Source of the DNA: Porphyra umbilicalis
Taxonomy: Eukaryota; Rhodophyta; Bangiophyceae; Bangiales; Bangiaceae
Length of the DNA stretch: 64,000 nucleotides
Reading direction: 5' to 3'
Assembly: GCA_002049455.2 (NCBI GenBank)
Contig: KV918870.1
Span: 124,001 to 188,000 of the forward strand
The notes under the pieces: model-generated
The model's database searches: none
Told to the model about the DNA's origin: nothing
What the model saw: the letters and a program-made list of their open reading frames with translations, nothing else
Translations under genes and position numbers: made by a program
Shown: in pieces, positions 40,459-52,110 of the stretch
Position numbering within the stretch: position 1 is the stretch's first letter
Layout of the letters: each line of letters begins with the position of its first letter

Positions 40459-42531
40459 CTACTCCCTACCCGGCGAGTGCGGGCGGTCGTCGCGGACGTA
40501 CCCCCCAAACTGGTCGTAACCCGAATGGTCCGGGTACTCCTGGGCCGACCCCCGGTCCGAGGGGCCCGGCCCCCACGACGAGCGCGGCACCCTACTCGGT
40601 GCCGCCCCCGTCGCGGCATACCCCCCACCAATGGAGGGGTAGCCGCCCCCATGGTAGGGCGCGGCCGAGCCCGCAGGCTCCCCGGCGTACGGGACCCGAC
40701 TGGGGCCCCCGCCCGCCGAAGTCCCCGCGGGCGCAGCCGCCTTCCGCTGGCCATGCCCCTCCAAGCGGGAGGCCATCTGGTAACCGATGGCCTCTGGGGT
40801 GGTGTCCACCAGGAACTGCGCGGCTGCGGCAGACCGGGGGGACGCGGGGTCCCGCAGTACGGACCCCGCCGCCCGGGTGACCCACGCCAGGGTGTCCACC
40901 AGGGAGGCAACTACCGCCTCCCCATGGGCCACCCTCAGCGCCCCCGCCGCACTTGGGTAGGTGGTCGCCAAGGCGTGGGCGCACCGCGGGGTAACGTACC
41001 CCCAGCTGAGGCTCTGCCCCGCCCCAAGGGCCGGGTAGTACGGCACCCCCGGCGAGGCAAACGTCGGACGGCCCGACCGCCCGGCGGGGGATGCCCCCGC
41101 CCGGGTGGTCCGCCGGACAGCGCCCCCACGAGCAGGGGGGCGCTCGGCAGTACCTCGGGTACGCTTGCGCTGCTGGGGGGCACTGGCCCCCGGCGCACCC
41201 CAACCCGAGTTCGGTGGGGGCGACGTCGCCGTTACCCCCGCCGAGTAGGGGTAAGCCAGGTCACCCAGGCCCTCTCGGAGGCCTATGCGCCCGGCCACCA
41301 GGCGTGTGTCACAGTGGACAAACGCCCGAGGCGCCTCGCCCTCCTCCCCGCCAACTCGGCGGGCCAGGTAGGGCCCGGCCGCCTCCCAGTCCAAAGACTG
41401 GTGAAGGTCCAGCAACTCGCTGAGGTAGGCGTGCGCGTCCGGGCCGGCCCCCTCCGCCACGTTGGCGAGGCGGAGCCCCACCAGACGCCCCACTATGGCG
41501 GCTGGCAGGTGCCAGAGGTACCCCTTAGTCCGGGCGGAGGCATACCACACCCCCACTACCTCCAGCACCCACTGGGTAGCGAGGATGGCCGCCGCTGGGG
41601 TAGACTCCCCCCGGCGGAGCGCAGTGCCGAAGTAGGCCACTATGCGCGGCATCCGGGCCGGAAACCCGAAGGGCACCTCCATGGCCGACCACCAGGACGG
41701 CGTCGGGACGTAGTATGCCCGCCGCGTCGAGGTGTGGACCTGGGAACTCTCCACTTGAGAGGCCCGCACCAGGATGCCCGACGCGTCCCGCACCCGGCGT
41801 TCGGTGCGGGCTTCCTGGTGGTGGAAGTGGGGGTCCGTCTCCCCCAAGTACGGGGGGGAGCAACACGCCCACTCCCACGCCACGACGGGCGGCACGTCGT
41901 CGGCGGTGGCCCCGTCCATAACATTGGACAGGCGCGCGGCCACGCGCTCCACCCACGGCGCGTCCCCCGCCTCCTGTAGGGCGGGGAGGTCCGTGGCCAC
42001 CCCGGCAGGCAGTTCGTACTGCACGGGGTGGCGCGCCAGCCAGCGCTGCCAAGCCGGGCCCTGCTTGGGCAGCGGGATCGCCGAGTAAAGCGCCCGCAAG
42101 CGGCACTCCCCCATCTGACTGGGGGCAGCCGGGGGCGTCCACTGAACCAACGCCCCCGGCTCCGAAAGCCCCGCCTCCCCCATTGCCGGTAGGCGCTCCC
42201 GGCGCGGCACCGGCGGGGGGGACTCCTGCTCCATGGGATCATCCCCCGCCTCGCCCGGCTCCGCTGCCGCCGCCGGGGGAGTGGCCGGCCGGCTGGGCGG
42301 CAGCGGCACGCGCGCCGCCACCCCGCGGGACCCGACCGCGTCCTCCTCGGCCGACCGCGTCGGCGCACTTGACGCGCGGGAGGCCGACGCCGACCCCGCC
42401 GACGACTTGGACCGGCGGGGGGGAGGCGGCGGCTGGGTTGCTTGACTCCCCGCCGCCGACGACTCCCGGCTCGGGGACGCGGCGTTGGCCTGGCGCGCCC
42501 GGCGGGCTGCCTTGCCCCGGGACGCCGCCAC
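40459..42531 (-). mobile_element. Antisense ORF of 690 codons between gypsy pol and 3' LTR
   Basis: A continuous minus-strand frame inside the gypsy element. The N-terminal third is Ala/Pro/Ser-rich (MAASRGKAARRARQANAASP). The middle (about residues 130-400) is globular, with Trp-rich text such as VVAWEWACCSPPYLGETDPH, YYVPTPSWWSAMEVPFGFPA and ILATQWVLEVVGVWYASART. The tail is Gly/Tyr/Pro-rich (YHGGGYPSIGGGYAATG). I recognise no domain. Plant Ogre/Retand-type gypsy elements are known to carry antisense ORFs in this position. A CATAAAAAG box lies upstream on the minus strand at about 42961-42970. The element boundary is shared with the gypsy copy, so the ORF belongs to it. Confidence 0.7.
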
Positions 42532-43394
42532 GGCTGCGCCACTTGACTTGGTGGCGCCGGCCGGCGTGGCAGTTGCCGACGCCGCCGCCCCGCCAACCCG
42601 CGGGGTGGCCGCCGTCGAGGCCTTGGCCTTGGGGCGCCCATACTCCCCGGCGCCCAGCCCACCCGCGGGGACCCCGCCGCAGGGCTGCCCGACTTGGCCG
42701 TGGCCGACGCCGGCGTCCCACTCGGCGCCGGCGTGGCGCGCCCCGCACTTGGGGAAGCCATCTCCTCGGTCGGCGCCACTGCAGTCGACCGAGAGGAGGC
42801 CATAGCCGCCGCGCCCGACTAAGAGGGGCGGCGAGGGGGAGGGAGGTGCCCCGCGCGGTGAGGGACACGGGGGGGGAGGCTCTCAACTTGAGTAGCGGTG
42901 GAGGGGGGGACGGTGACGGTCGGCAGTGGACGGCGTCCCCGTCTAACCCCCGCCTACCCCCTTTTTATGAGCCCCTGTGTGGGGACAGGGGCCCTTACCC
43001 CGGGCCCCCTCAGCCCCGCCCCGCGGGCCACTCCCCCTGGACGACTCCCCACGGGGGAGGGCCGCGCAACAGCCCCCCAGGTGGGGGGGCGGGCGGGTGC
43101 CATACTGGGCACCCGCCCCCCTGTGGGCCCGCCGGGCACGGTTAGCGGGCCCGCGCCGGACACGCGGCAGCACCCCTGGCTCCCGCGGCCGTGTCCATCA
43201 TACGGCGACGGCGCGTACCCCCTTGCCCCGGCGGGGGGCGCCCCTACGATCCGGAACCGCCATCGCTGGCGAGGACCGGGGCAGCGCCCGGGCCCCACAC
43301 TGGGGAGCCCGGCGGCTAGCTGTCCTGGCCCGCCCGCCCCACTCGGGCGGGCCCGCCCCCCCTGGCTCTGGGCCGCCGGGACGGCGACCCCTTT

Positions 43395-43405
43395 AGAAGG
43401 GGGAA
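43395..43405 (+). promoter_or_regulatory. Polypurine tract of the gypsy element
   Basis: AGAAGGGGGAA lies one base before the 3' LTR, where plus-strand DNA synthesis of the element would be primed. Confidence 0.75.
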
Positions 43406-43406
43406 T

Positions 43407-44135
43407 TGTGACGGTCCGTCACATGGCCCCCACACTCCGGGATCCAGATTCCCCGGAAATATGCCCCACTCACGCATGTTTCAAATGGTTCCGTTGGCGA
43501 CCCACTTGTGATCATCTCGTGGCTCACCAACCACAACCGCAATCCCAATACTTCCCTGGGATTCATAACCCCCTCGAGCGGGCCCCTACTTAAGGTCCTA
43601 ATTTTGTGTAAACCCCACTTGGATTATCGACTTATGTTACTTTGTGCCCCTGACTCCGGGGCGCCACGAGGGTGTCACGTAGCACCCTTCCCCCCGCCTC
43701 TACTCAAGGCGGTATTCGAAGCTGCGGCCGTCCTCCGGGTTATGAGCCCAGTGGGCCCTGAGGAGAGGGCTTTCCGTGGGTCCTTTGAGGGTGTCTGAGG
43801 AGGGGTTTCCGAGGGTCCTTTGAGGGAGTCTGGGGAGGGTTTTCCGAGGGTCCTTTGAGGGTGTCTGAGGAGGGTTTTCCGAGGGTCCGAGGGGAACGGA
43901 TGGGATAAGAGGGTGAGGCGTGAGTGTCGCCTCGAGGCCTTCGACGCGGGCAAGTAAACTTCCGGTCACACAACTCGTGTTTGTCGCTCGGGGCGCCTTC
44001 CCCCGGTCGACGCCGTGCGTGTGTGCTCTTCGGGATTTCCTTCCGGGGCGGGTATTCCGCGACAGGACTACCCGGCGACACGGTTTGGCTCGCCCTCCCC
44101 CCAACTGGGTGGGGTGGGCTGAGCGTGTTGTCACC
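43407..44135 (+). repeat. 3' LTR of the Ty3/gypsy element
   Basis: 729 bases, matching the 5' LTR at about 99% by eye, including the internal 35-bp triple repeat (about 43778-43884). It is followed by the target duplication AGCAT at 44136-44140. Confidence 0.95.
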
Positions 44136-44970
44136 AGCATAAGTCCCACAACGTGCGGCTCGCAAGGGCGTGCAGCCGCGGGTTGGTCGCTGTGACCGGC
44201 CATTTCTGGAAGGTGTCTGCAGTAGGCTGGAGGAGGGACGACGGCAAATAGGCACGAAAAGCGATGAGCAAGTTGGGGACCGACGCAACTGTGACACCCA
44301 TTCGAAACGACCCGAGAAGAAACGTTCTGGGGAGATACCCTACGACATTGTACGTCGTCTTCCCGTTGACGTCGCCGGCACCGTCCAGGGTCAAGGCCAC
44401 AGTGTCGGCGCACCGGACAGCCGCGTCCACGCGGGCCGCGACTTGCCCACTGGCAGTGTTCAGGCGCGAGCGCCCCACCTTCCTCGGATCACCAGGTCCT
44501 GAAAAGCGACCACCAGAGACAAGCAAAAAGAAACTCTTCCACTCGGGCGAGTGAAACACGGAAAAGGGCAAGCCGCCCCTGAACATCAGTGTTGCACACC
44601 GTTGCTCCCAGTCATCCAAAACAACAGGGTTCAAGGTTGGCAACATCTCGGCGCCCGAGGAGCCTCCTCGACCCGCCGTGATCCCCTCCACTGAGCTTAC
44701 GGCGGCACCCAGCACCGAAGCCCGCATCGTAGGATCAAGTGCATGCGCCTCTTCACATTCCAAAAGATGCTCCTTCGCCCGTGTAGCGTTGTGGGACATG
44801 TTACGGTAAGTTGTGCGAAGTGGGGCGGGACACGACAGTAGCCGCGTACCATCCACAACCGTTATCTTGATGAACCTCCACATTGGTGCAGACGCCTTCT
44901 CCTTGCGAATGGGGTAAGGCACCATGGTGACAACGAGGTGTGGGAGACAGGGATGGGTGTATGGAAGCAC
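44136..44970 (-). pseudogene. hAT transposase, N-terminal third
   Basis: The minus-strand frame from ATG 44970 holds a BED-like zinc-binding start (APMWRFIKITVVDGTRLLSC, then NATRAKEHLLECEEA) and the hAT landmarks MFRGGLPFSVFHSPEWKSFF and TLDGAGDVNGKTTYNVVGYL. It ends with ASRTLWDLCW at the gypsy insertion point; the catalytic core resumes on the other side at 28260. The gap is exactly the gypsy element plus its target duplication. Confidence 0.85.
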
Positions 44971-45246
44971 CGAAAGAACAGTCGACGAAGGGTCCGTGTG
45001 TCATGGACATTGACGTCGGGCTGCGACGACGGTTGTCTCGACGGTGGCCGCGGCAGCGGCGCGGCGAGATGCAAATCTGCACCTGTGAAGCGCCGCTGGG
45101 ACGCTTGAGCCACTCCGAAGGAGACACGTTTGTCAGACAGAGTAACAATTTCACGTTACATGAAATTCATCGAGGAAAGGGTCTGTGCCAGGGGCCTTGA
45201 AATTTCATTGAAATGTCACAACGTGGCGTAAGAATGCACATCTCTA

Positions 45247-45600
45247 CTCAACGGCCGCTGTGAGAGCAGTTCCTCGTCTGCGCCCCCTCCCCCGCCTTCG
45301 TCGGAAGCGCCATTTGGCCACCGTGTCGGCTGAAATGGCATCCAGGCGGGGTCGGGACTGCATACCCTCCCCCTCCCTACCTTACTGGCGTACTGAGAGA
45401 GGCGCGGGATCGATGCGTGATCCCGCGACCCACGTCGCCACGTCGTCGTCGTGCGCGTGCTGACCGTGCGTGAGCCGACGAATTTCTGCGTGGTCGGTGC
45501 AAATGCTTGCCCCAATTTGAATTCGGCGTGATGCTGCTCTTTCATAGGATACATCGGGCTGGATCAGCACCACCACCAATCGCGCTTGTTGACCGGTATG
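45247..45600 (-). repeat. Repeat R, left arm, copy 1 (partner at 57510-57785)
   Basis: Read on the minus strand, 45430-45247 aligns with 57575-57778, sharing GAGGGTATGCAGTC, GGTGGCCAAAT and an encoded GRVCSPDP-WMPFQP motif. Weaker similarity continues to about 45600. It begins at the hAT target duplication. Together with 25520-26016 it formed one continuous repeat before the hAT arrived. Confidence 0.75.
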
Positions 45601-48600
45601 TCAATGTGCCCGTTCCCTCGAGCCCGCCGACTCGATCTTTCACTGACCGGAAGCGTACGTTTCGCGACGTTGATCGTGCAACGAGGTGCCGAATGGACTG
45701 GAATGGAGAGCGTTGACTGCACGGAGGGGCGTCGCATCATTTTGTTTATGCGCTTGTTCCATTTCTGACGTTCCATTTTCTTTTACACCTGTCAGGTCAA
45801 TCCGTGCGGCCTCGGCCGCCTTCATTCTGTCATCATCGCTGGTCCTTTCTTCTGAGTTGGCTTACTGTTTTCTCAGTCAGATGTGCGAAATCCACGTCGA
45901 TCCCGCGTCCTCTTGTCGGGCAGGTGATCGTGGGGGGGGGTGGGGCCCTCAACAGCTCGGCGTCTGTCCAAGACGGTGTCTCCGTTCTTCGTCGACGGCA
46001 CCCTAGCTGAGCTGCGAGGTGCGTGTTGGCCACAACGGGGAGTCGGGCAAATACTGTCTCTTGGTGTGCCACCAGCCTCGCCTTCACGACCTTTTCTATT
46101 TTTGTTACTGACAGAGCCACACCTGCCAGCGTCGTCTTTCTCGTTGCCCCCCCCTTTTGTTTTCTCGTTTCGCCACCTGTGCTTCTGATTGCCTTGCCAG
46201 CTTCTGCACGCCATCAGACACAGAGCAACAGTGACCAACGTTGTCTGGTACAGGTGGGTGGTGTTGGAGCGTCCTCGAAAGGGCGGCATCCACCCATGCC
46301 GGTACCACTGGTGTTCGTCGGCGGATTCTCGGCAGAGCTCCAATGTGCATGTAAGTCGCAGCGGGGAGTGGTGAATAACGGCACTCAGTGTGGCTGCAGC
46401 CCCGCGTCTACGACCGTTTCTGTTTTCGTTCCTAACACAAGGGCATCTGCCTCTGCTTGTCGCCACGTTCTTGCGCCTACTATCCATTTGGTGCTTTCGA
46501 TTGTACTCCGTGCATCCTGCTGCCTGGTTCTTCTGTCCACCGTCAGCTACGCAGAAGCCGCGTCGGGCCATTGTCATCCGGCTGAGGAGTCGGGGGGAGG
46601 GGAGGGTCCTCCACATGGACGGTGACGGTTCGACTCGTATCATGCATGAGGCGCCCATTGCAGAAAAACAGCAGTCGAGTAGGACTCATGTCACGATTGG
46701 AAGAGTACCTTGACACGCTCAGGGGTTGTGTGAGAATCGTAGTCGACGTTAGTGTCAGAGACTTTTCAATGCGGCCGTACACTTACCTGTCTGAGCTGTC
46801 TGTTCAGTCTTTGTTCTTGTGCTTTTGCGTGTTCCGTGTAACTTGTTCTGAGAGCCGCGTGTCTCATCCTGTACACTACGGGTCACGCAGAGTACAGGGC
46901 CGCGCGGCACATTCGAACATCTCTCAGTCGGAAGCCACAGGTGCCCGGTGAAAGCCACGGAGCTTTACCGTAGAGAGCCACACGGAGCTTTGCCGTAGAG
47001 AGCCACAAGTGCTTCTGCATGTTGCAGCAGTGCCTTGTTTTCATAGGACTGCGCACTATTCTTACGCGATCTTGCTTCAGTGTGCATGCTCTCCCGTCCG
47101 CATCAGCATGCCCCATGCTTCTATTAGAAGACAAAGAAGGCCTCCGTGGTATTTCGCCTGGCTCGTCGGCCACATGTCGAGCAGGAAAACGTCTCACAGA
47201 GAAACAGATACGGCCGCTTCACACAGCTGGCGCTCTTTTTTCGTGAGCGAGAAAGGTGCCTATGGTCTTAACCTGACCTAGTGGCTACCAGCATCCACTA
47301 GAGCCGAATAGGCCTGGCACCAACACACACGTGTTTCACACGCATCACAGGGATGCTTCGTTGTGTTGACCGTCTCCATGTCCCCAACGTGAGCGGGACC
47401 ACTTCTATTTTGGGCAATGCGTATTTGCGGACACACCGTCCCAGAGGATCTGCAGTCCACGAAATGAGCCGCACTGAGCTCGATAAGCGCGTCGCAACGA
47501 GGACAGGGCGTCGGAGCGCTCTTCGGTTGATGCCAACCAAATGGCTGTGAAGTGTGCTCGCAGGACGGCCTGCTATGACGCATACCGAACAGGACTCCGC
47601 ATGTCGATTGCAGAGCACGACTCCGCATGACTGTCTCAGACGCTTGCGCGTGACACGCATCACGACTTCGAGCTCGAACAGGAGCGGCGCTGACTTAAGC
47701 GCTGTTCATCCCCGATAAGCGGATACCAGCACCGACACGGACTGGCCACGGCCTCAAGAAAGCGCCACACCCAATGGCAACTGCATGTATACGTACGCGG
47801 TTGCCGCGCGTGATCGGACTCTTCACATCCAGCGTACATTCAGCATCGAACCGAGGCACACGCACTGTTCAAGCCTCTTCAGAAGGAACACTCCTTGCTG
47901 AGGGTGTGCCTGAGCTTCCTTTACGCCACCACATCTAGGTCTGTGCAGTCCATCGCCATCACGGCGAGCATTAATGACAGACGTGGTCAGGATTTTTGCG
48001 ATCCACAGTCCTACAGCACCCTGCATACCAAGCCGCGCAAGGTGCCCATCCTCTACCGCCGTACTTTCGCTCGCTCCCGATAATCTATGGGCTTTCCACG
48101 GCCGACTGCCACACGCAGGGTGTTGGCGACGGTCTTCCGCACCACTTGGAGCCTCACCACTTGAAGAAAGAACATTTGATGGCCTCGCCGTTCCGCCACC
48201 CCCCCGCCATAAGCCGACCTGCTGGTCGTCCCCGTCACCCCCTCTTGCGCCGACCTGAACGCCGGATAAGCAAAAGTGGCGTCATTTGCATCGGTTACGA
48301 CAAAAGCTCAAGACGAGAAATCGCAGCCTTGACTGGGTCCGGTCAAGGTGCTGCCCAAGGTGACATCTTCTATTTGATTGGTCCAGCACAGGCGCACCTC
48401 ACACAACGTGACAGCACCTGATTTGGGACAGGGTCTCCAGGATACCACCGACAGAGCTGGTGTTGGGCGGCCCTGACAGTGTGTGTGAGGGGGGTGCTCA
48501 GATCCACCCCAGTACCTGCCCCCCGCGGCGCCGCCGCCGGCACCGCCACCGCTGCTGTCGCTGCCGCCGCCGCCGTCGCCGCCGCCGCCGCTGCCTCGCC

Positions 48601-50609
48601 GGCCCCGGTCGCCCGCTCGTCAACGCTGCGCTGCTGCCCCCCTCTTTGCCTCTCGGCCTTCCCGTTACTCTTACGGCCCCCCCGCACGGTCCCGCCTGCT
48701 GCATCTCCTCTTTTTTGCGGTGCCGCCAGACGTCGTGGTGGCTGCAGGTGGCCACTGCTCCGGCGGCCGGCCGGGAGCGGCCTGGTGCTGCTGGGCTGGA
48801 GGCTGGCGGCTCACTGTTCACCTACCCCGCCTCCCTCCTCCCGCTCTCGCTCTCACCACCTCTTCTTCCCGCTCCCTCCCCCGCCCCCCCCTGTGCCCGC
48901 GGTCATCCTGTCTAGCGGCCGCGCGGTCTCCTGTTCGTGGCGGCGTCCCCGCTTCGCGTGATCCTGCTGGTGGGGCTCTTCGCCGCATCGGCGCGGTCTC
49001 CGCGGCTCTCGGTGACCCTGTCGGCCCCGCTTGGTACGCACGCGGCCGGGATCTACCGGTCGGGCCCGTCGCCGACGCGCCACCAGCGGTTTTTTGTGAT
49101 CTCCGGGTCGCTTCTCCGTGCACGGCGGCCCGCTGCGTGGAGCGACGGGGAGCGCCTGTTTGCAGGAGACGCGCAATGTTTTCTTATGATGTCAGAGGAG
49201 CGTGTGGAGTACACCAGCGTGTGGTCCTCTACGGACACAGCCGTGCAAGGGCTACACCCTGGAGGGGAGGACGGGGGGGTTGACAGCAGGGCAGCAGTAC
49301 CTGAGATGGAGCAACGGCGACGTGGCGGCGTTCATGGTTGTGGGGGCAGGCGCAAGGGGACCGCAACGGGATCCCCTCCCAGTCGCTTGGTGCAGCGGAC
49401 GGCCAATACCGCGGGAGTAACAGAGCGAGATAGGCACCGCGCTGCCCGTGGGGCACTCTGTTCTGGCGCCAGTGGAGAGACACCAAAGTAGACGTCGCCA
49501 AGCCAGAGTGCCTGCAGCAGCGCTGGTTGCCGCTGGCCGCGTGGTCGCGGCCAGTATGGGCGGTGCTCGTCAATTGGGCACGCGCGGAGGGAGGTAGCTT
49601 TATATTCGAAATGGAGAGCTCCCATGAGGAGCCTGTGGGGGGGGGGCGGCGGTGGCGAGGCAGATGGCGTCACGGTGGGGGGCTGACCAGTGGTGGCCAC
49701 CATCCCGTGTGCCCGCGACGCGGCGGCCGTTGCGCCGGTGGGCGGCGGCAGGCTGGATGCAAGACAGGGAGGGGCGACCGGGCGGCCACGCCCAGTCGCT
49801 CCCCCCAGCAGCTACCTGACGCGCGACGCGCCCGCCCGACGCCTTTCGTCACCTCTGCCAGCCGCGGAAGTTCCAGCGTTGAGGAAAGCGCGCTGTACAG
49901 CAGCAGACGACACCTCCCCGAGGCAGACACAGTGGTGCGCAACAGGACCCCAGTCCAAGTACCTCTGCCAGCCGCGGAAGTTCCAGCGTTGAGGAAAGCG
50001 CGCTGTAAGGCAGCAGACGACACCTCCCCGAGGCAGACACAGTGGCGCGCAACAGGACTCCAGTCCAAGTCCCGTCAGCGAGCATAATAAGCCATGAGCA
50101 GAACACGGTTGAAGAGTACAATACAGCCATACTCCAAAGCTCGTTCGATACAATGTCCAGCGTGTGTCAGAGGCTAAGCAACTTTCAAAGCCCTCTGTAC
50201 TAAACGTAGTTCAGTCGATTTGTTTGTGCAAAAGCGGAGCCCGCCTGGCCGCAAGGCCACAAGCAGCCCCTGTGTGTCACCGCCCCCGCCTGAAGCAGCA
50301 CGACCGCTGCACACGTCGACACCATTTACACTTCCGGCAGCGGCACTTCCGCAGCACTCGCAGATGCGGTGGAAGTCCAGTTGGTCTGCTGGCCATGGCG
50401 CTGACGTTTTGTCTTCGGTTTAACTGTCGAAGGGCGCACAGGCCAGAATGCGAGCGCCTCTGCGCACTGGCGGTCGAGATACGCATGAAAGAACACGGGA
50501 ATCGCGAAATGCCATTGGTGACCTTATCCGTGCCACGAAGGTAGTCATGGCAGAGCCCGGCCCGTGACTTTTTCCCCATCCGGCCTCGGTTCCATCCTAT
50601 CCCCCACAC
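45601..50609. other. Degraded intergenic region, no gene recognised
   Basis: About 5 kb without a supported gene. It contains two diverged copies of a roughly 330-bp sequence (about 45985-46230 and 46312-46560), a short duplication around 46954-47010 (unit GAGCTTT-CCGTAGAGAGCCAC), a Pro/Ala-rich low-complexity block at 48500-48900 and a 110-bp tandem duplication listed separately. Confidence 0.5.
49851..50070. repeat. 110-bp tandem duplication
   Basis: Two adjacent copies, 49851-49960 and 49961-50070, each starting ACCTCTGCCAGCCGCGGAAG, differ at only a few positions. The duplication is recent and lies in non-coding sequence. Confidence 0.92.
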
Positions 50610-50884
50610 CCTCGCAGCCGCATGCTCATGCTGTTGCGGATCGGAGCGCCCACGGACGATGACATCGACCTGCTCAACTTGACGTGGGGGGCTGGGGGCG
50701 ACGACGCGTGGCCCGACCACCAGCGCCTGCGGGCGAAGAACTGCGACGTCGACGCGGTGAATGACCGGCGCCTCTCCCAACTGGCGGGCGAGCCGGTGTC
50801 TTTCGAATGCGTCGACACGATCAACGTGGAGCACCCCGACCGGCAGGCCACAGTGTACACTAAGCTTCAAAAGCTCGCCCGTGG
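50610..50884 (+). pseudogene. PIF1-type DNA helicase fragment
   Basis: A frame around ATG 50622 reads MLMLLRIGAPTDDDIDLLNL, then RLRAKNCDVDAVNDRRLSQL and AGEPVSFECVDTINVEHP. This is the segment of PIF1-family helicases (host PIF1 or the helicase of Helitrons) between the IR-G..T..D motif and the 'rLra.N..Vd..N...L..L' block. The ATPase motifs upstream and the C-terminal motifs downstream are absent: downstream is Gly/Arg-rich low-complexity text. I read it as a transposon or gene relic. Confidence 0.55.
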
Positions 50885-51626
50885 GGTCATACAGGAGCAG
50901 CAGACTCGGTGGGAGTGGAGGCAGGCCGGGAGCGCGGGGGGGGAGCGGGCGGGCGGGCGGCAGGCCGGCGGGCGGCGGGCAGGCGGGAGGCCGCCCGCGG
51001 AAGGCCATCAGGCGGGGTGCAGGAGCGGGCGGACGGGCGACGGCGGCCGGGCCGAGCGCGATCCCCTGCGTATGAAACAGGGGCTACATGTCGACGAAAT
51101 CCCAGGTCCATGCACCGAAAAATATAATAAAGATAGTCCCCTACCCCTATTCCACCTTGACCAGCACCTTGGGCGTACCCCATGAACCCTTTGATTACCG
51201 GGGCTCAAAAGCTTCCTCAATGACCAGGGCATCGTCCGCGTTTCCTGAAGCCTCCGCGGTGATCCGCTGGCCCGCATGACGCGCGAGCATATGAGATTCT
51301 CGGCGGTGATGTTGCCGCCTTGAGCCCAGAGGATGTTGACGTGCCTACCCTGTAGCCCCGCCGCGACGCTCTTGACTGCGCTTACAGTGCGTGACGCACG
51401 TGGCGGCCCCCCACGGACCGGTAACAGCACCTCCCTCACACCAGGAGGGAGACGATGCGCACCGACAGCCTGCCGCGAGCGAGTTGGAAGTTCATGAGGA
51501 AGCAACTGTATTGCAGCGAGCGTGCCTGTCGGCGCTGGAGGCTACACTTGCCGCGGTGTCCGTGAGCCCTTTACCGCTCGTGGGGCTGCCGTCGGCATTG
51601 GCTCTTGAGCTGATCACCCAACACCT

Positions 51627-52110
51627 TCAAAACAGCTGCGGCAGAGCAGTTACGGACGGCGTGTTTGGCAGCTTCCCTAAAAATGTTCGCAGCAAGCGTC
51701 GACGTGGCTGTGGAGACACGAGCGGCAGTGCCGGATGAGTCCGCCTATCAATTACAGCATCCTTTGTCGGGTGCACCGTCAGACCGAGGTTGGCGCAGAG
51801 CGTCTCGACCTGGAGGCGCGTCGCTGCAGCGGCGTCAGTCTTCGACGGCGACGGCCCCGAGGGCCGCCTACTGAATTCATCCTTGGTGGCCTGAATGATC
51901 ATGCACTGGCGCCATATTTTCCTGACCACTGGCTGAGGCACCTTGTACAAGACACAGAGGGACAGCTTCATACCGAGCGGCAGCACCGGGGGAGCAAAGA
52001 CGCGGGCACTCACGCGGAATGCAAGCCGGTGCTCGTTCGCAGGCAACACGGTAACGTCGAAGAAGGCCTTGATGATATCCCAGCTGATGAGGTTATCGCC
52101 CAGCTAGCGC
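51627..52110 (-). mobile_element. Reverse-transcriptase relic, family uncertain
   Basis: On the minus strand WDIIKAFFDVTVLPANEHRL is followed by LAFRVSARVFAPPVLPLGMK and later ETLCANLGLTVHPTKDAVID. These match the order and spacing of reverse-transcriptase segments (the catalytic D..KAFF motif, the LPxGM/LPFG motif and the 'lGl.v...K' motif). DIRS-like or related retroelements are possible; terminal repeats were not found. Clearly a fossil with several breaks. Confidence 0.45.

Larger units (their letters stand above)
28261..44135 (+). mobile_element. Ty3/gypsy LTR retrotransposon with chromodomain-like integrase tail and antisense ORF
   Basis: An LTR element of 15.9 kb, or about 10.9 kb without the copia element inside it, inserted in the hAT transposase with a 5-bp target duplication AGCAT (28256-28260 and 44136-44140). 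The LTRs (28261-28990 and 43407-44135) begin with TGTGACGG. A TGG-starting primer site follows the 5' LTR near 28993, and a purine tract precedes the 3' LTR. Parts in order are gag (interrupted by the copia element), pol (36419-40240) and a long antisense ORF (40459-42531). The LTRs differ by about 1% by eye, so the insertion is fairly young. Apart from the copia insertion it looks nearly whole. Confidence 0.93.
26017..45246 (-). mobile_element. hAT DNA transposon, split by a nested Ty3/gypsy element
   Basis: The ends are TAGAGGTACGC at the left and, read inward from the right, TAGAGATGTGC, a hAT-like inverted terminus. They are flanked by a perfect 8-bp target duplication, CTCAACGG, at 26009-26016 and 45247-45254, the length expected for hAT. 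Without the gypsy insertion the element is about 3.35 kb. It encodes a minus-strand transposase in two separated parts (44136-44970 and 26686-28260). The uninterrupted target site is preserved in repeat R copy 2 near 57755-57775, where CCATTGAG stands in for the duplication. It is the oldest of the three nested insertions. Confidence 0.85.

Noticed and set aside
41640-42803. Second minus-strand frame overlapping the gypsy antisense ORF
   Set aside because: Its start is Ser/Ala/Pro-rich and plausible, but most of it is arginine/proline shadow text; I keep only the 690-codon frame.
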